DNA of 64,000 bases from Actinoplanes lobatus (GCF_014205215.1 NZ_JACHNC010000001.1:2609001-2673000), one strand, 5' to 3'. Counted from the first letter of the stretch, positions 1 to 8,849 are shown. Made by a program: numbers and translations. Notes: generated by a model not told the origin, from the letters alone.

Positions 1-1
1 G

Positions 2-118
2 CTCGTCGCCGAGATCCGCTACGGCAACCTGACCCCCGACCGTCGCCTGCGCTTCCCCCGCTTCCTGCGGCTGCGCGACGACAAGAAGCCGGGAGAGTGC
101 GCCGACGATGCCTCGTGA
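2..118 (+). CDS. ATP-dependent DNA ligase, C-terminal fragment (partial)
   Basis: Only the last 38 codons are in the window; the gene enters from the left edge. The visible tail reads VAEIRYGNLTPDRR followed by LRFPRFLRLRDDKKPGEC, which matches the end of the OB-fold region of ATP-dependent DNA ligases, where the 'RFPRFLRLRDDK' block is typical. Its stop overlaps the start of the LigD-type polymerase by 11 bases, so the two are probably translated together as a split NHEJ ligase/polymerase pair. What lies upstream cannot be seen. Confidence 0.8.
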   Translation, partial: LVAEIRYGNLTPDRRLRFPRFLRLRDDKKPGECADDAS

Positions 119-1016
119 CCGGTTCCTGGTGCACATCGAGGGCCGTGACCTCGAACTCTCGAACCTGGACAAGGTCCTGTACCCGTCGGCCGGATTCACC
201 AAGGGCGAGGTGATCGACTACTACACCCGGGTGGCCCCGGTGCTGCTGCCGCACCTGCGGGACCGGGCGGTCACCCGCATCCGCTACCCCAACGGGGTCG
301 ACGAGGCGCACTTCTTCGAGAAGAACAAACCCGGCGGAACCCCCGACTGGGTACGCCTGGAAACACTGCCGGTACCCGGTTCCACGAGGAGCCGGGAGAC
401 CATCGACTTCGTGGTCGTCGACGACCTGCCCACCCTCGTCTGGCTCGCCAACCTGGCCGCCATCGAACTGCACACCCCGCAGTGGCGGATCGGCGCCGAC
501 CCGGACCTGCTGGTCGTCGACCTCGACCCGGGCGCTCCGGCCGGCCTGCGCGAGTGCTGCGCGGTGGCCATGCTGATGCGCGACCGGCTCGGCGCGGACG
601 GCATCACCGCCTACCCCAAGACGTCCGGGAAGAAGGGCATGCAGCTGTGCTGCCCGATCTCCGGAACCCAGTCGTCCGGCGTGGTCTCCGGCTACGCGAA
701 AACGGTCGCCGAGGAACTGGCGACGATGGTGCCCGGCTCGATCACCGCGAAGATGGCCAGGCAGCTGCGCCCCGGCAGGATCTTCATCGACTGGAGCCAG
801 AACAACGCGTTCAAGACCACGGTCGCGCCCTACTCCCTGCGGGCCGGCGCCACACCCACCGCCTCCACCCCACTGACCTGGGACGAGGTGATGGCCATGG
901 CCACCGGCGAGAAGCCCTCCTGGCAGTGCGGTGCCACCGAGACCCTGCAACGCGTCGAGGAACACGGCGACCTGCTCGCCGGCATGCTCGAACCCGGACC
1001 CGTGGTCCCGTCATAG
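108..1016 (+). CDS. ligD: LigD-type polymerase domain protein (non-homologous end joining)
   Basis: A 302-residue stand-alone primase/polymerase of the archaeo-eukaryotic primase type. In bacterial non-homologous end joining such proteins fill gaps at double-strand breaks, often inserting ribonucleotides, together with Ku and a ligase. The metal-binding DLD lies at residues 138-140 (DLDPG), the TSGKKG loop at 172-177 and the third catalytic Asp in IDWSQNN at about 228. The length is typical of a single-domain polymerase with no ligase or phosphoesterase domain fused. The ATG overlaps the ligase stop. No Ku gene is in the window. Family assignment is firm; the gene symbol is for the domain rather than the full three-domain LigD. 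Confidence 0.92.
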   Translation: MPRDRFLVHIEGRDLELSNLDKVLYPSAGFTKGEVIDYYTRVAPVLLPHLRDRAVTRIRYPNGVDEAHFFEKNKPGGTPDWVRLETLPVPGSTRSRETIDFVVVDDLPTLVWLANLAAIELHTPQWRIGADPDLLVVDLDPGAPAGLRECCAVAMLMRDRLGADGITAYPKTSGKKGMQLCCPISGTQSSGVVSGYAKTVAEELATMVPGSITAKMARQLRPGRIFIDWSQNNAFKTTVAPYSLRAGATPTASTPLTWDEVMAMATGEKPSWQCGATETLQRVEEHGDLLAGMLEPGPVVPS

Positions 1017-1097
1017 GTGACGGTCGAAGTCGGGACGGTACGGGACCGTCCGAACGTACGATCGACGTGATTGACCGCCCCGGATAGCCTGTCGCCC

Positions 1098-2267
1098 ATG
1101 ATCATGCGACGCGGGGGCGCCGTCAGCGCACTGTCCACTCTGTTGCTGCTCTCGGCCGGACTTCCGGCACGAGCCGCCGACGACCCGGTGGCCGACACCG
1201 TCGCGCCGGTCGTCAACGACTTCGGCATTCCGTCCGGCACCCTCGTCGGGTTGAACCCCTACTTCACCTCGACCGTGAGCGACAACGTCGGTGTGGTCCG
1301 GGTCGAGGTGTGGCACGGCCGCGTGCGCCTGGCCGACTCCGGCACGGGCGCCTGGGAAACCGTGAACTTCAAGCCCGACCTCGGCGGGATCCGGGAGGCC
1401 GGACCGGTCGACCTGGTGATCCGTGCCCACGACGCGGCCGGGAACGTCGGCACGGCCACCACCACCGTGATCATCGACCGGGACCTGCCCACCGCGACCA
1501 TCACCCCGGCCTTCGGCACCGTCGTCCCGGCGCTGCCCCTGACCATCGAGCTCACCGACATCCCCAGCGACATCCTGGAGATCTCGATGGACGCGCCGGA
1601 GCCGATCGGGACCACCTGGCGGACCAGCGGCCCGTGGACCTTCAAATGGAACGCCCGCAAGGGCATGACCCCGCCGGTCTTCACCCTGCGTGACGTGAAC
1701 GACAACATCAGCACCATCACCACCGGGTACTTCGTCGACGCCGACGTGCCGCAGGTGACCTCGGTGGCGCCGGCCTGGAACGCGCTCGTCCGCGGCACCC
1801 GGATCTACAGCACGATCACCGCCACCGACCGGGCCGGTGTCGAGAAGGCACAGCTCAACGGGTCCGCCGTGGACACCGTGGCGCCCTGGACCGGGTCGAT
1901 CCCGGCCGGTGCCGACGGTGCCAAGACGTTGACCTGGACGGTCACCGACCGGCTCGGCAACTTCAAGCGGTTCAACTGGCCGGTCATCGTGGACAACACC
2001 AAGCCCAAACTGTCCGTGACCAAGGCGCCGAAGAACAAGGCGAAGGTCACCGGAACCGTCAAGGTCACCGCCGCGGCGAGCGACAAGAACGGGGTGGCCC
2101 GGGTCGAGCTGTTGATCAACGGCAAGGTCGTCGCCAAGGACGTGAAGGCCGCCTACACCTTCTCGATCAACACCAAGAAGTACGGCAAGACGATCAAATT
2201 CCAGCTGCGGGCGTACGACAAGGCCGGCAACGTGACCACCTCCCCCACTCGGACCTGGAAGCGCTAG
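1098..2267 (+). CDS. Secreted Ig-like repeat protein
   Basis: About 389 residues. The ATG at 1098 (or 1104) is chosen because it is followed directly by a signal peptide: a basic MIMRRGG start, a Leu-rich core and a GLPARA cleavage region near residue 26. An upstream TTG at 1071 would only add residues before it. The mature part contains several beta-sandwich units of bacterial Ig-like type; the recurrent phrase 'D.AGN' (DAAGNVGT, DKAGNVTT) and 'SDKNGVARVELLINGK' are typical. The last unit covers roughly residues 300-389. No catalytic domain is visible. The role is probably cell-surface or secreted binding; the ligand is unknown. The next gene starts three bases after its stop. Confidence 0.75.
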   Translation: MIMRRGGAVSALSTLLLLSAGLPARAADDPVADTVAPVVNDFGIPSGTLVGLNPYFTSTVSDNVGVVRVEVWHGRVRLADSGTGAWETVNFKPDLGGIREAGPVDLVIRAHDAAGNVGTATTTVIIDRDLPTATITPAFGTVVPALPLTIELTDIPSDILEISMDAPEPIGTTWRTSGPWTFKWNARKGMTPPVFTLRDVNDNISTITTGYFVDADVPQVTSVAPAWNALVRGTRIYSTITATDRAGVEKAQLNGSAVDTVAPWTGSIPAGADGAKTLTWTVTDRLGNFKRFNWPVIVDNTKPKLSVTKAPKNKAKVTGTVKVTAAASDKNGVARVELLINGKVVAKDVKAAYTFSINTKKYGKTIKFQLRAYDKAGNVTTSPTRTWKR

Positions 2268-2270
2268 GAC

Positions 2271-2654
2271 ATGAACCTTTCGATCATCGACCTGCGATAC
2301 CCGCCGTCGGCGTTCCTCTACGCCGCGCTCTCACCGAAGATCTTCGTCGACGGGGTCGAGCAGCCCGGTACAGGCTGGGGCAAGCGGCCGGTCGGCATGG
2401 CCCCCGGCCCGCACCGCGTCGAGGTGTACGTGCCGTACTTCCTCCCCCCTCGGACCGGCCGGGCCACCCTCGACCTCACCGTTCCGGAGGTCGGGGTGGC
2501 CCTGGAGTACATGGCGCCCACCGTCACCTTCGCCAAAGGTCAGCTCGGGGCGCCCGGCCAGCAGAAATCCAGCGGCTTCCGGGGAGTGATGGCCCTCAAC
2601 GTGATCGTCGTCGCCGTCGTGGCCATCGCCCTGATCGCGGCACTGCTGAGCTAG
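2271..2654 (+). CDS. Small tail-anchored hypothetical protein
   Basis: 127 residues, not recognised as a named family. The first about 95 residues are predicted soluble and beta-rich (KIFVDGVEQPGTGWGKRPVGM, then a GPHRVEVYVPYF segment). Residues about 106-127 form one hydrophobic helix (LNVIVVAVVAIALIAALLS) ending at the C terminus, so the protein looks tail-anchored with a cytoplasmic head. It begins three bases after the Ig-like protein's stop and is probably cotranscribed with it. It converges on the XPB helicase gene. Confidence 0.6.
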   Translation: MNLSIIDLRYPPSAFLYAALSPKIFVDGVEQPGTGWGKRPVGMAPGPHRVEVYVPYFLPPRTGRATLDLTVPEVGVALEYMAPTVTFAKGQLGAPGQQKSSGFRGVMALNVIVVAVVAIALIAALLS

Positions 2655-2706
2655 TCGTGGGCATGCTGCGTGCCGCCGCCGTCGCGGCGCTTTCCAGCTC
2701 TTCACC

Positions 2707-4368
2707 TCAGTCGATCTGGGGCAGGGGTGGGCCGAGGACGTCGTCGGCGTCGACGATCGTGTAGGCGTAGCCCTGTTCGGCGAGGAAGCGCTGGCGATGG
2801 GCCGCGTACTCGGTGTCGATGGTGTCCCGGGAGACGACCGTGTAGAAGTGGGCCTGGCGGCCGTCGCCCTTGGGGCGCAGCACCCGGCCCAGGCGCTGGG
2901 CCTCCTCCTGGCGGGAACCGAACGTGCCGGACACCTGGATCGCCACCGCGGCCTCGGGCAGGTCGATCGAGAAGTTGCCGACCTTCGACAGCACCAGCGT
3001 CCGCAGCGAACCGTCACGGAACGCGTCGAACAGCCGCTCCCGCTCCCTGTTCGTGGTGGCGCCCTGCACGATCGGGGCGTCCAGGAACTCGCCCAGCTCG
3101 TGCAGCTGGTCCAGGAAACCGCCGATGACCAGCACCTGCTCGCCCGGGTGCTTCTTCACCAGGGCTTTCACCACCGGCAATTTGGTACGCGCGGTGGCCG
3201 CGGCCCGGTAACGCTCCTCGGCCTCGGTCACCGCGTACGCCATCCGCTCCGCCTCGGTGAGGGTGACCCGGACCTCGACGCACTCGGCCGGGGCGATCCA
3301 GCCCTGGGCCTCGATGTCCTTCCACGGGGCGTCGTAGCGTTTCGGGCCGATCAGCGAGAACACGTCACCCTCGCGACCGTCCTCGCGTACCAGAGTCGCG
3401 GTGAGGCCGAGGCGGCGCCGGGCCTGGAGGTCCGCGGTGAAGCGGAAGATCGGCGCGGGCAGGAGGTGGACCTCGTCGTAGACGACCAGGCCCCAGTCGC
3501 GGGCGCCGAACAGGTCGAGATGGGTGAAGGCGCCGCCGCGGCGTGACGTGAGCACCTGGTACGTCGCGATGGTGACCGGGCGGATCTCCTTGCGCTCGCC
3601 GCTGTACTCGCCGATCTCCTCGTCGGTGAGCGTGGTGCGGGCCAGCAGCTCACGCTTCCACTGGCGGCCGGCCACCGTGTTCGTCACCAGGATCAGGGTC
3701 GTCGCCGACGCCTGCGCCATCGCGGCCGCGCCGACCAGCGTCTTGCCCGCGCCGCAGGGCAGCACCACGACACCCGAGCCGCCGGCCCAGAACCCGTCCA
3801 CCGCCTCCTGCTGGTACGAGCGCAGGGTCCAGCCGTCCTCCTTGAGGGCGATCGGGTGCGCCTCGCCGTCCACGTAGCCGGCCAGGTCCTCGGCCGGCCA
3901 GCCCAGCTTGAGCAGCGCCTGCTTGAGGCGGCCGCGCTCGGAGCCGTGCACCGCGATGGTCTCGTCGTCGATGCGGTCGCCGAGCATGCCGGCCAGCTTC
4001 TTCGACTTGGCCACCTCGATCAGCACGATCCGGTCGAGGCCGCGCAGGACCAGGCCGTGCACCGGGTCGTTCAGCAGTTGCAGACGGCCGTACCGGTCCA
4101 TCGTCTCGGCGACGTCGACCAGCAGCGCGTGCGGCACCGGATAGCGGGAGAACTTGATCAGCGCGTCGACCACGCTCTCCGCGTCGTGCCCGGCGGCCCG
4201 GCTGTTCCACAGGCCGAGAGGGGTCAGCCGGTACGTGTGCACATGCTCCGGCGACCGCTCCAGCTCGGCGAACGGCGCGATCGCCATCCGGCAGGCCTGC
4301 GCGTCCGGATGGTCGACCTCCAGAAGCAGGGTCTTGTCCGACTGCACGATCAGTGGTCCGCCGCTCAC
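2707..4368 (-). CDS. DNA repair helicase XPB (superfamily 2)
   Basis: 553 residues; an ATP-dependent 3'-5' DNA helicase of the bacterial/archaeal XPB family, thought to act in excision repair. Walker A is CGAGKT near residue 206 and the DEVH box (VYDEVHLL) is at about 298-301, with the RecA-like helicase C domain after residue 400 (QRLGRVLRPKG). I start at GTG 4368, not the longer frame beginning at 4455, because GGAGG lies at 4376-4380 with normal spacing and family members begin with SGGPLIVQSDKTL. The gene is on the same strand as the Rpn nuclease and helicase-associated gene upstream, and converges on the small tail-anchored protein. Confidence 0.93.
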   Translation of the reverse strand: MSGGPLIVQSDKTLLLEVDHPDAQACRMAIAPFAELERSPEHVHTYRLTPLGLWNSRAAGHDAESVVDALIKFSRYPVPHALLVDVAETMDRYGRLQLLNDPVHGLVLRGLDRIVLIEVAKSKKLAGMLGDRIDDETIAVHGSERGRLKQALLKLGWPAEDLAGYVDGEAHPIALKEDGWTLRSYQQEAVDGFWAGGSGVVVLPCGAGKTLVGAAAMAQASATTLILVTNTVAGRQWKRELLARTTLTDEEIGEYSGERKEIRPVTIATYQVLTSRRGGAFTHLDLFGARDWGLVVYDEVHLLPAPIFRFTADLQARRRLGLTATLVREDGREGDVFSLIGPKRYDAPWKDIEAQGWIAPAECVEVRVTLTEAERMAYAVTEAEERYRAAATARTKLPVVKALVKKHPGEQVLVIGGFLDQLHELGEFLDAPIVQGATTNRERERLFDAFRDGSLRTLVLSKVGNFSIDLPEAAVAIQVSGTFGSRQEEAQRLGRVLRPKGDGRQAHFYTVVSRDTIDTEYAAHRQRFLAEQGYAYTIVDADDVLGPPLPQID

Positions 4369-4510
4369 CCGTACGCCTCCGAACCTGGGGAAAACCGACC
4401 CTCCAGTTTGCCACGGGTTTGGCGGTACGGGGATGACGAGGGCCTGAGCAGACAAAACACGATCTTCGAAATCGACTGCAACGTTCCGCCACCCTGGCGC
4501 GTGTTACTGG

Positions 4511-4549
4511 TGCCGGGTCGTGCGCAATACGGGGGCGCGCGACCCGGCA
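4511..4549 (-). terminator. Hairpin downstream of the Rpn nuclease gene
   Basis: TGCCGGGTCG (4511-4520) pairs with CGACCCGGCA (4540-4549), extended inward by five more pairs including one G-T, with a loop at 4526-4534. It lies just beyond the nuclease stop at 4555. No T-run follows on the minus strand, as is common for actinobacterial terminators. Confidence 0.6.
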
Positions 4550-4554
4550 AAAGC

Positions 4555-5382
4555 CTACTTTTCGGCTGCCAGTGCCATGAGCTCGTCGACATCCGCGAAG
4601 GCGGCCCGCTCGACCGAGGTGGGCTGATCCTGCGTGATGAGCGCGTCAGCGATCTGCAGCGCGATCCGCGCGCCGAACTTTCGGTGCATAAGAACCCGGA
4701 CGATGTGGTCTTGGATGGCCTCGCGTAGAACCTCGGCCCGGCCCGCGGCCCGTCCTTCGTCGATGAGCTCCTGCGCGAACTCGGTGTCCCGAATCATGTC
4801 GGCTGGCATCGCGGCCTCCTTCAGAGCTTCCTTGATATCTTCCCGCCTCATCGTGATGGCGGCAAAGGTCAGTGCGGTCCTGATCAGGTCCCGGCTGAGG
4901 TTCTCCGATCCGGTCGAAGCCACCATCCCGAGGACTGTTACGAGACGGGCTCGGCGCACGTCGTCGTTCGGAGCCGAGGCGAGCGTCGCCCACGGGGCGG
5001 TCAACGGGTCGGCGAGAGCCCTCACAGGATCGATGTCCCGGGCGTAGTGGGTGTCGAACGCGAAGGTCAGACCCGGCTCGTCGATTCGGCTCGGCGACGT
5101 GCCGCGGTCCAGGACGATCACATGCTGTTGTATCCGCTTGCTCGCGCAGGCCGGCTCGACCCGTAGCAGACTGCGGTAGATCAGCATCCGGTCCGCCATC
5201 GTGGGATCGGCCCGGCGCTGGAACTCGAGGTGGACGACCCGGTCGTGGCCGGTCAGGACCAGGTCGGCGTTTCGGCGGTCGGCGTGAACCGCGGCCAGGT
5301 TGAGCTCGGTGGCTCCGGGTTGCGCCGCCGGCGGCATGTCGATGCCGATCATGTGCCCGAAGAGCGCCGGATCCGTGTTCAC
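4555..5382 (-). CDS. Rpn-family PD-(D/E)XK nuclease/transposase-like protein
   Basis: About 275 residues. Family members (recombination-promoting nucleases, PDDEXK transposase-like) are Mg-dependent endonucleases linked to recA-independent recombination or phage defence. The core is visible early in the protein: NADLVLTG, then VVHLEFQRRAD, giving the D...E-x-Q active-site pattern usual for this family. A helical tail follows, with DEGRAAGRAEVLREAI typical of the C-terminal part. The GTG at 5382 is the first standard start in frame. Coding-like sequence (NRYDIASKR) continues upstream to about 5430 without an ATG, GTG or TTG, so the true start is uncertain and may use a rare codon. The gene sits between two helicase-type genes. 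Confidence 0.7.
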   Translation of the reverse strand: MNTDPALFGHMIGIDMPPAAQPGATELNLAAVHADRRNADLVLTGHDRVVHLEFQRRADPTMADRMLIYRSLLRVEPACASKRIQQHVIVLDRGTSPSRIDEPGLTFAFDTHYARDIDPVRALADPLTAPWATLASAPNDDVRRARLVTVLGMVASTGSENLSRDLIRTALTFAAITMRREDIKEALKEAAMPADMIRDTEFAQELIDEGRAAGRAEVLREAIQDHIVRVLMHRKFGARIALQIADALITQDQPTSVERAAFADVDELMALAAEK

Positions 5383-5451
5383 GATGCGTTTCGAGGCGAT
5401 GTCGTAGCGATTGGCTGCTGGTTTGATGGTGCGGCCCTCCCCATGGGTGCA

Positions 5452-5497
5452 AACGACAAGCTGTCTGGCAATAAGTGTCGCCAGACAGCTTGTCGTT
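5452..5497. repeat. Perfect 18-bp inverted repeat
   Basis: AACGACAAGCTGTCTGGC at 5452-5469 and its exact complement at 5480-5497 flank a ten-base spacer. It begins 20 bases beyond the stop of the helicase-associated gene (5517) and just ahead of the Rpn gene. It may terminate the first, restrict translation of the second, or both. No T-run follows on the minus strand. Confidence 0.8.
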
Positions 5498-5516
5498 GAG
5501 CAATGCCCTGAAAGAG

Positions 5517-7901
5517 TTACTCCTCGGTGACCGCCGCTGTTATTCGGTGCAGGGCGAAGGTGTGCAGGCTCTCGCCTCGTTCGTCCTCGGCCCGTAGGTA
5601 GCCGGCGCTCAGGGAGACCGGGCGGACCAGCCGGGACAGGGTCGCGCCGTGCGAGTCGACGTAGCCGACCCAGACCCGGGCCTTGTCGCGGACCGCCTGC
5701 TGGAGCACCGCCATGGCCTGGGTGTGCTGCTGGACGGCGGTCAGGCCGGGCACCGCGTGGCCCTGCGCGGCCCGTACGGTGACCGGCGCGCGCCGCGCGG
5801 CCCGGGTGGCGATGTCGCCGCGCCGCAGCTGTTCCACCACGCCGGCGAGCCGGGGGCCGATCAGCACCGGGCCGGCCGTCTCCGGGGCGCGGGCGGTGCG
5901 GGTGGCGGCCCGGCGCGCTTTCGGCCTGGTCAGCACGGTGGCGCCGCCGGCGTCCTCGGCGACCGGCGCGTACCCGGCCTCGCGGAGGGCGCCCAGCAGC
6001 CGGGCCACCGGGCGTGGGCTGACCAGTACGGTCGGCGCGATCCGGCGCAGGTCGAGGGTGGTCAGCCGCTTGTCGCCGGCCACCTCGGTCAGCAGCGCCT
6101 CGTCGTCGCTGCGCAGGTAGGAGCCGGCCGAGCCGCTGCGCAGGCCGCCGTGTTTGCGGGCCGCGTCGTCGATCAGGTAGGTCAGTGTCTGCGGCACCGG
6201 GGTCCGGGAGCGGCGACGGAACAGTCCGTGCAGGTCGGCGGCCTGGTAGCCGACGTCGAGGGCGCGCCGCACGCTGGCCGGGGTGACCCGGAAGACGCTC
6301 GCGCCGCCGGCCGACTCCGGTTCGGCCAGCACGTCGAGTTCGGCGGCCAGCTCCGGTTCGGGCGGGCCGGGCACCACCACGGTCAGATCGGCCTGCACCA
6401 GCACGTGGTCCACCGGGGCGGGCAGCAGCCGGTCCAGCGCACGCACCGCGTCGGCATGGGCATCCTCCGGATGCACCCCGAGTGGGTCGCCGCCGTCCGT
6501 CTCTCCATCGGCGAGCAGCAATCGGGCGTACGACGTGAGCGCCCCCAATCCGGTGACGCCCAGCAGGGCGGCGCCGGAGTACGCGTCCCGGTGTGCCGCC
6601 TCCCGCCCGCGGGCCCGCCGTGGGCTCTGCCAGGACAGCAGCCCGAGCAGGTCGTCGACCGTGGGCGCGGCGCCGGGTGCCAGGTCGGCGAGGGTGCCGA
6701 GGGCCTCCCGGCGGGCCTGTGGGGCGCCGGCGCGTTCGGCGTCCGGGGCGAGGGCGTTGACCGGCCGGTCGCGTTCGTCGCGGCGGCCGACGAGTCCGGG
6801 CTGCCGGGTCATGGTGAGCCAGGTCCGGGCGAGGGCGGCCCAGCGGTGGGCGACTCCGGTGGCGCGCCACAGGTCGTACGCTCCGGTGGGCAGGAAGACG
6901 TCCTGCGCGGGCGTGGTGGCCCGGGCCGGGGCGGCTTCGGACTCGCCGAGGAGACCGGCCGCGTACGCCGTCTCGATCAGCAGCGCGGCGCCCGCCTCGT
7001 CGATGCCGGCCGCTTTGGCCAGCCGTTTCAGGTCGCGGACGCCGAGGCCGCCGGTGCGCAGCAGAGCGGCGGGTTCGGCGGCGAGGGCCTCGAGGATCGC
7101 CTCGGTGGCGCGGACCGCCTCCATGGTCTGCCCGGCGCCGGCCGAGTCGGCGGCCTGCGGGTCGCGGGCCGGACCGTCCGGGACCGGCGCGACCGGCCGC
7201 AGCACACCGAGCGGCCCGGTGTCGCGGCGCAGCAGCATGCCCACCTCGCGGGGCAGCTCGACCAGGTCGCCGTCCGGCCGTGGGGCGCGGCCCGCCTCCG
7301 AGACCGGGACCAGCACGTGCTGGTCGACGAGCCATTTCACCGGCTCGGCCACGGAGTCACGGTTGAGCGCCCCGATCGGGGGACCCGCGGCCAGCCGGTC
7401 CAGCACGGCGCGGGCGCCGGGCGGCGCGGCCAGCACGGTGCGGCGCAGCTTGGCCCGGTCGGCGCAGAGCGCGGCGGCCTGCGCGTCCAGGTAGTCGGCG
7501 GGCCGGCCGAGCCCGGCCGGGTACGGGGAGGTGACCTCGTCGACCGCGCCGACGATCTGCAGCGCCTCGGGCGGCCCGTGCAGAAGGAAGCGGACCCGGA
7601 GCCGGTCGATCGCGACCCGGGTGTCCTCTTCAGGAACGCCCCCGGTCAGCGCGAGGATCGCGTCGACCGAGGTCAGCGCGGTGTCGGCGGCCCGGCTCAG
7701 GCGGGCCGCGTCGAGGACGAGGAGCGTGAACTCGTCGAGGCCGTCCAGGCAGCGGGCGACCGAGTTGCGGGACTGTGCGCGTACGGCGAGAGCCGAGATG
7801 TCGGCGGGCACCGGGACGACGAGGTCGGGGCGCAGTTGTATGAGCGCGCCCAGTGCTTCGTCGGGCAGCGACCGGAGTTGATCGGCGAATGTGGTGGCCA
7901 T
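5517..7901 (-). CDS. Helicase-associated (Helicase_C_3) protein with WYL-like C terminus
   Basis: About 794 residues. This matches the large actinobacterial 'helicase-associated domain' proteins (XPB/Ssl2-like, Helicase_C_3). I see no Walker A or DExH box, so it is not expected to be a helicase alone. The N-terminal half is helical, with winged-helix-like stretches. The last about 70 residues (KARVWVGYVDSHGATLSRLVRP...GYLRAEDE) look like a WYL domain, which often senses ligands or nucleic acids. ATG 7901 is preferred to the TTG at 7910. Its closeness to XPB suggests a partner role in DNA repair, which is inference. Confidence 0.75.
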   Translation of the reverse strand: MATTFADQLRSLPDEALGALIQLRPDLVVPVPADISALAVRAQSRNSVARCLDGLDEFTLLVLDAARLSRAADTALTSVDAILALTGGVPEEDTRVAIDRLRVRFLLHGPPEALQIVGAVDEVTSPYPAGLGRPADYLDAQAAALCADRAKLRRTVLAAPPGARAVLDRLAAGPPIGALNRDSVAEPVKWLVDQHVLVPVSEAGRAPRPDGDLVELPREVGMLLRRDTGPLGVLRPVAPVPDGPARDPQAADSAGAGQTMEAVRATEAILEALAAEPAALLRTGGLGVRDLKRLAKAAGIDEAGAALLIETAYAAGLLGESEAAPARATTPAQDVFLPTGAYDLWRATGVAHRWAALARTWLTMTRQPGLVGRRDERDRPVNALAPDAERAGAPQARREALGTLADLAPGAAPTVDDLLGLLSWQSPRRARGREAAHRDAYSGAALLGVTGLGALTSYARLLLADGETDGGDPLGVHPEDAHADAVRALDRLLPAPVDHVLVQADLTVVVPGPPEPELAAELDVLAEPESAGGASVFRVTPASVRRALDVGYQAADLHGLFRRRSRTPVPQTLTYLIDDAARKHGGLRSGSAGSYLRSDDEALLTEVAGDKRLTTLDLRRIAPTVLVSPRPVARLLGALREAGYAPVAEDAGGATVLTRPKARRAATRTARAPETAGPVLIGPRLAGVVEQLRRGDIATRAARRAPVTVRAAQGHAVPGLTAVQQHTQAMAVLQQAVRDKARVWVGYVDSHGATLSRLVRPVSLSAGYLRAEDERGESLHTFALHRITAAVTEE

Positions 7902-7979
7902 CGTCTTCAACGCTAACGTTCATGGGACGATGGTGTCCGGTCCGGGCGTGGCCGGACCTCGATCTGAGGAGGACCGAAA

Positions 7980-8180
7980 GTGGCGAAGGCCAAGACCGCG
8001 GGCAGCTCGACGCCGGCGAACGAGGTCGCCGGGGCGCGGGGCGTGGACATGAAGGGCAAGCTGCATGTGTCCGAGCTCATCTCCGACCGTGCCGCGGCCC
8101 CGTCGCCGTTCGGTGACGACCAGACCTTCCCGCTTCCGGTGGAGAGCCTGAGCTACCGGGCCGCCAGCCGTCACCCGTGA
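7980..8180 (+). CDS. Small hypothetical protein
   Basis: 66 residues from a GTG start with a strong ribosome site (GAGGAGG at about 7967-7973). Rich in Ala, Ser and Pro and probably mostly disordered; a short central block (MKGKLHVSELISDR) may be structured. No family recognised. Its stop overlaps the start of the HAD phosphatase by four bases, which supports its being real and translationally coupled. It is divergent from the helicase-associated gene. Confidence 0.6.
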   Translation: MAKAKTAGSSTPANEVAGARGVDMKGKLHVSELISDRAAAPSPFGDDQTFPLPVESLSYRAASRHP

Positions 8181-8803
8181 GTGGTGCGGTCGGTTTCGAC
8201 CTGGACATGACCCTGATCGACTCCCGGCCGGGCATCCGGGAGACGTATCGGGCGCTCACCGCTCTCACCGGTGTGCACGTGGACGCTGACCTCGCGGTCT
8301 CCCGGCTCGGCCCGCCGTTGCGGACCGAGCTGCGGCACTGGTTCGCGGAGGAGGCGGTCGAGGAGGCGGTGACCACCTTCCGGGGGCTCTATCCGGATCA
8401 CGCGGTCACCCCGAGCCGTCCCATGCCCGGCGCCGTCGAGGCGCTCGCCGCGGTGCGGGCGGCCGGGCTGCGGGTCGTGGTGGTGACCTCGAAGCTGGGC
8501 CGGCTGGCCCGGTTGCACCTCGACCATCTGGGCCTGCGGGCCGACGAGCTGGCCGGTGACCTGTTCGCCGAGGGCAAGGCGTCCGCACTGGTGGAGCACG
8601 GGGTGCGGTGGTATGTGGGCGATCATGCGGCCGACATGGTGGCCGCCCGGACCGCCGGCGTCCCCGGGATCGGGCTGATCACCGGCCCCTGTTCGGAGCG
8701 GGAGCTGTGGGAGGCCGGGGCGTCTCACGTTCTGTCCGATCTCACCACATTCCCGGCACTGTTGAGTGAGATTGCAGTTGGGTCCGAGCGCTCCTCTGGA
8801 TAG
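8177..8803 (+). CDS. HAD-family hydrolase (phosphatase)
   Basis: 208 residues, starting with GTG inside the preceding stop (GTGA overlap). The nucleophile motif FDLDMT places Asp at residues 8 and 10. A helical cap occupies about 20-80, the second motif is VVVVTSK near 95-100, and the Mg-binding loop is YVGDHAADMVAA. This matches phosphoglycolate-phosphatase-like subfamily I HAD enzymes, which cleave small phosphorylated metabolites. The substrate cannot be read from sequence. It precedes the cold-shock protein. Confidence 0.85.
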   Translation: MSGAVGFDLDMTLIDSRPGIRETYRALTALTGVHVDADLAVSRLGPPLRTELRHWFAEEAVEEAVTTFRGLYPDHAVTPSRPMPGAVEALAAVRAAGLRVVVVTSKLGRLARLHLDHLGLRADELAGDLFAEGKASALVEHGVRWYVGDHAADMVAARTAGVPGIGLITGPCSERELWEAGASHVLSDLTTFPALLSEIAVGSERSSG

Positions 8804-8849
8804 CCTAGCCGTGAGCGGTTGTGTCCAATGAGTGAAGTTGAGGTCAGCG

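Noticed and set aside
1011..1798. Minus-strand frames opposite the Ig-like protein
   Set aside because: No motif or ribosome site. The plus-strand frame has a signal peptide and recurrent Ig-like phrases.
4555..7335. Single 926-codon minus-strand frame joining the Rpn protein with upstream sequence
   Set aside because: The upstream two-thirds is Arg/Gly/Pro-rich shadow text that overlaps the true helicase-associated gene in another frame. Only the last about 275 codons look like protein.
5649..7916. Long plus-strand open frame of 755 codons opposite the helicase-associated gene
   Set aside because: It is a high-GC shadow frame: low-complexity Gly/Arg/Ala/Val text without motifs, lying wholly opposite a gene with convincing domains.
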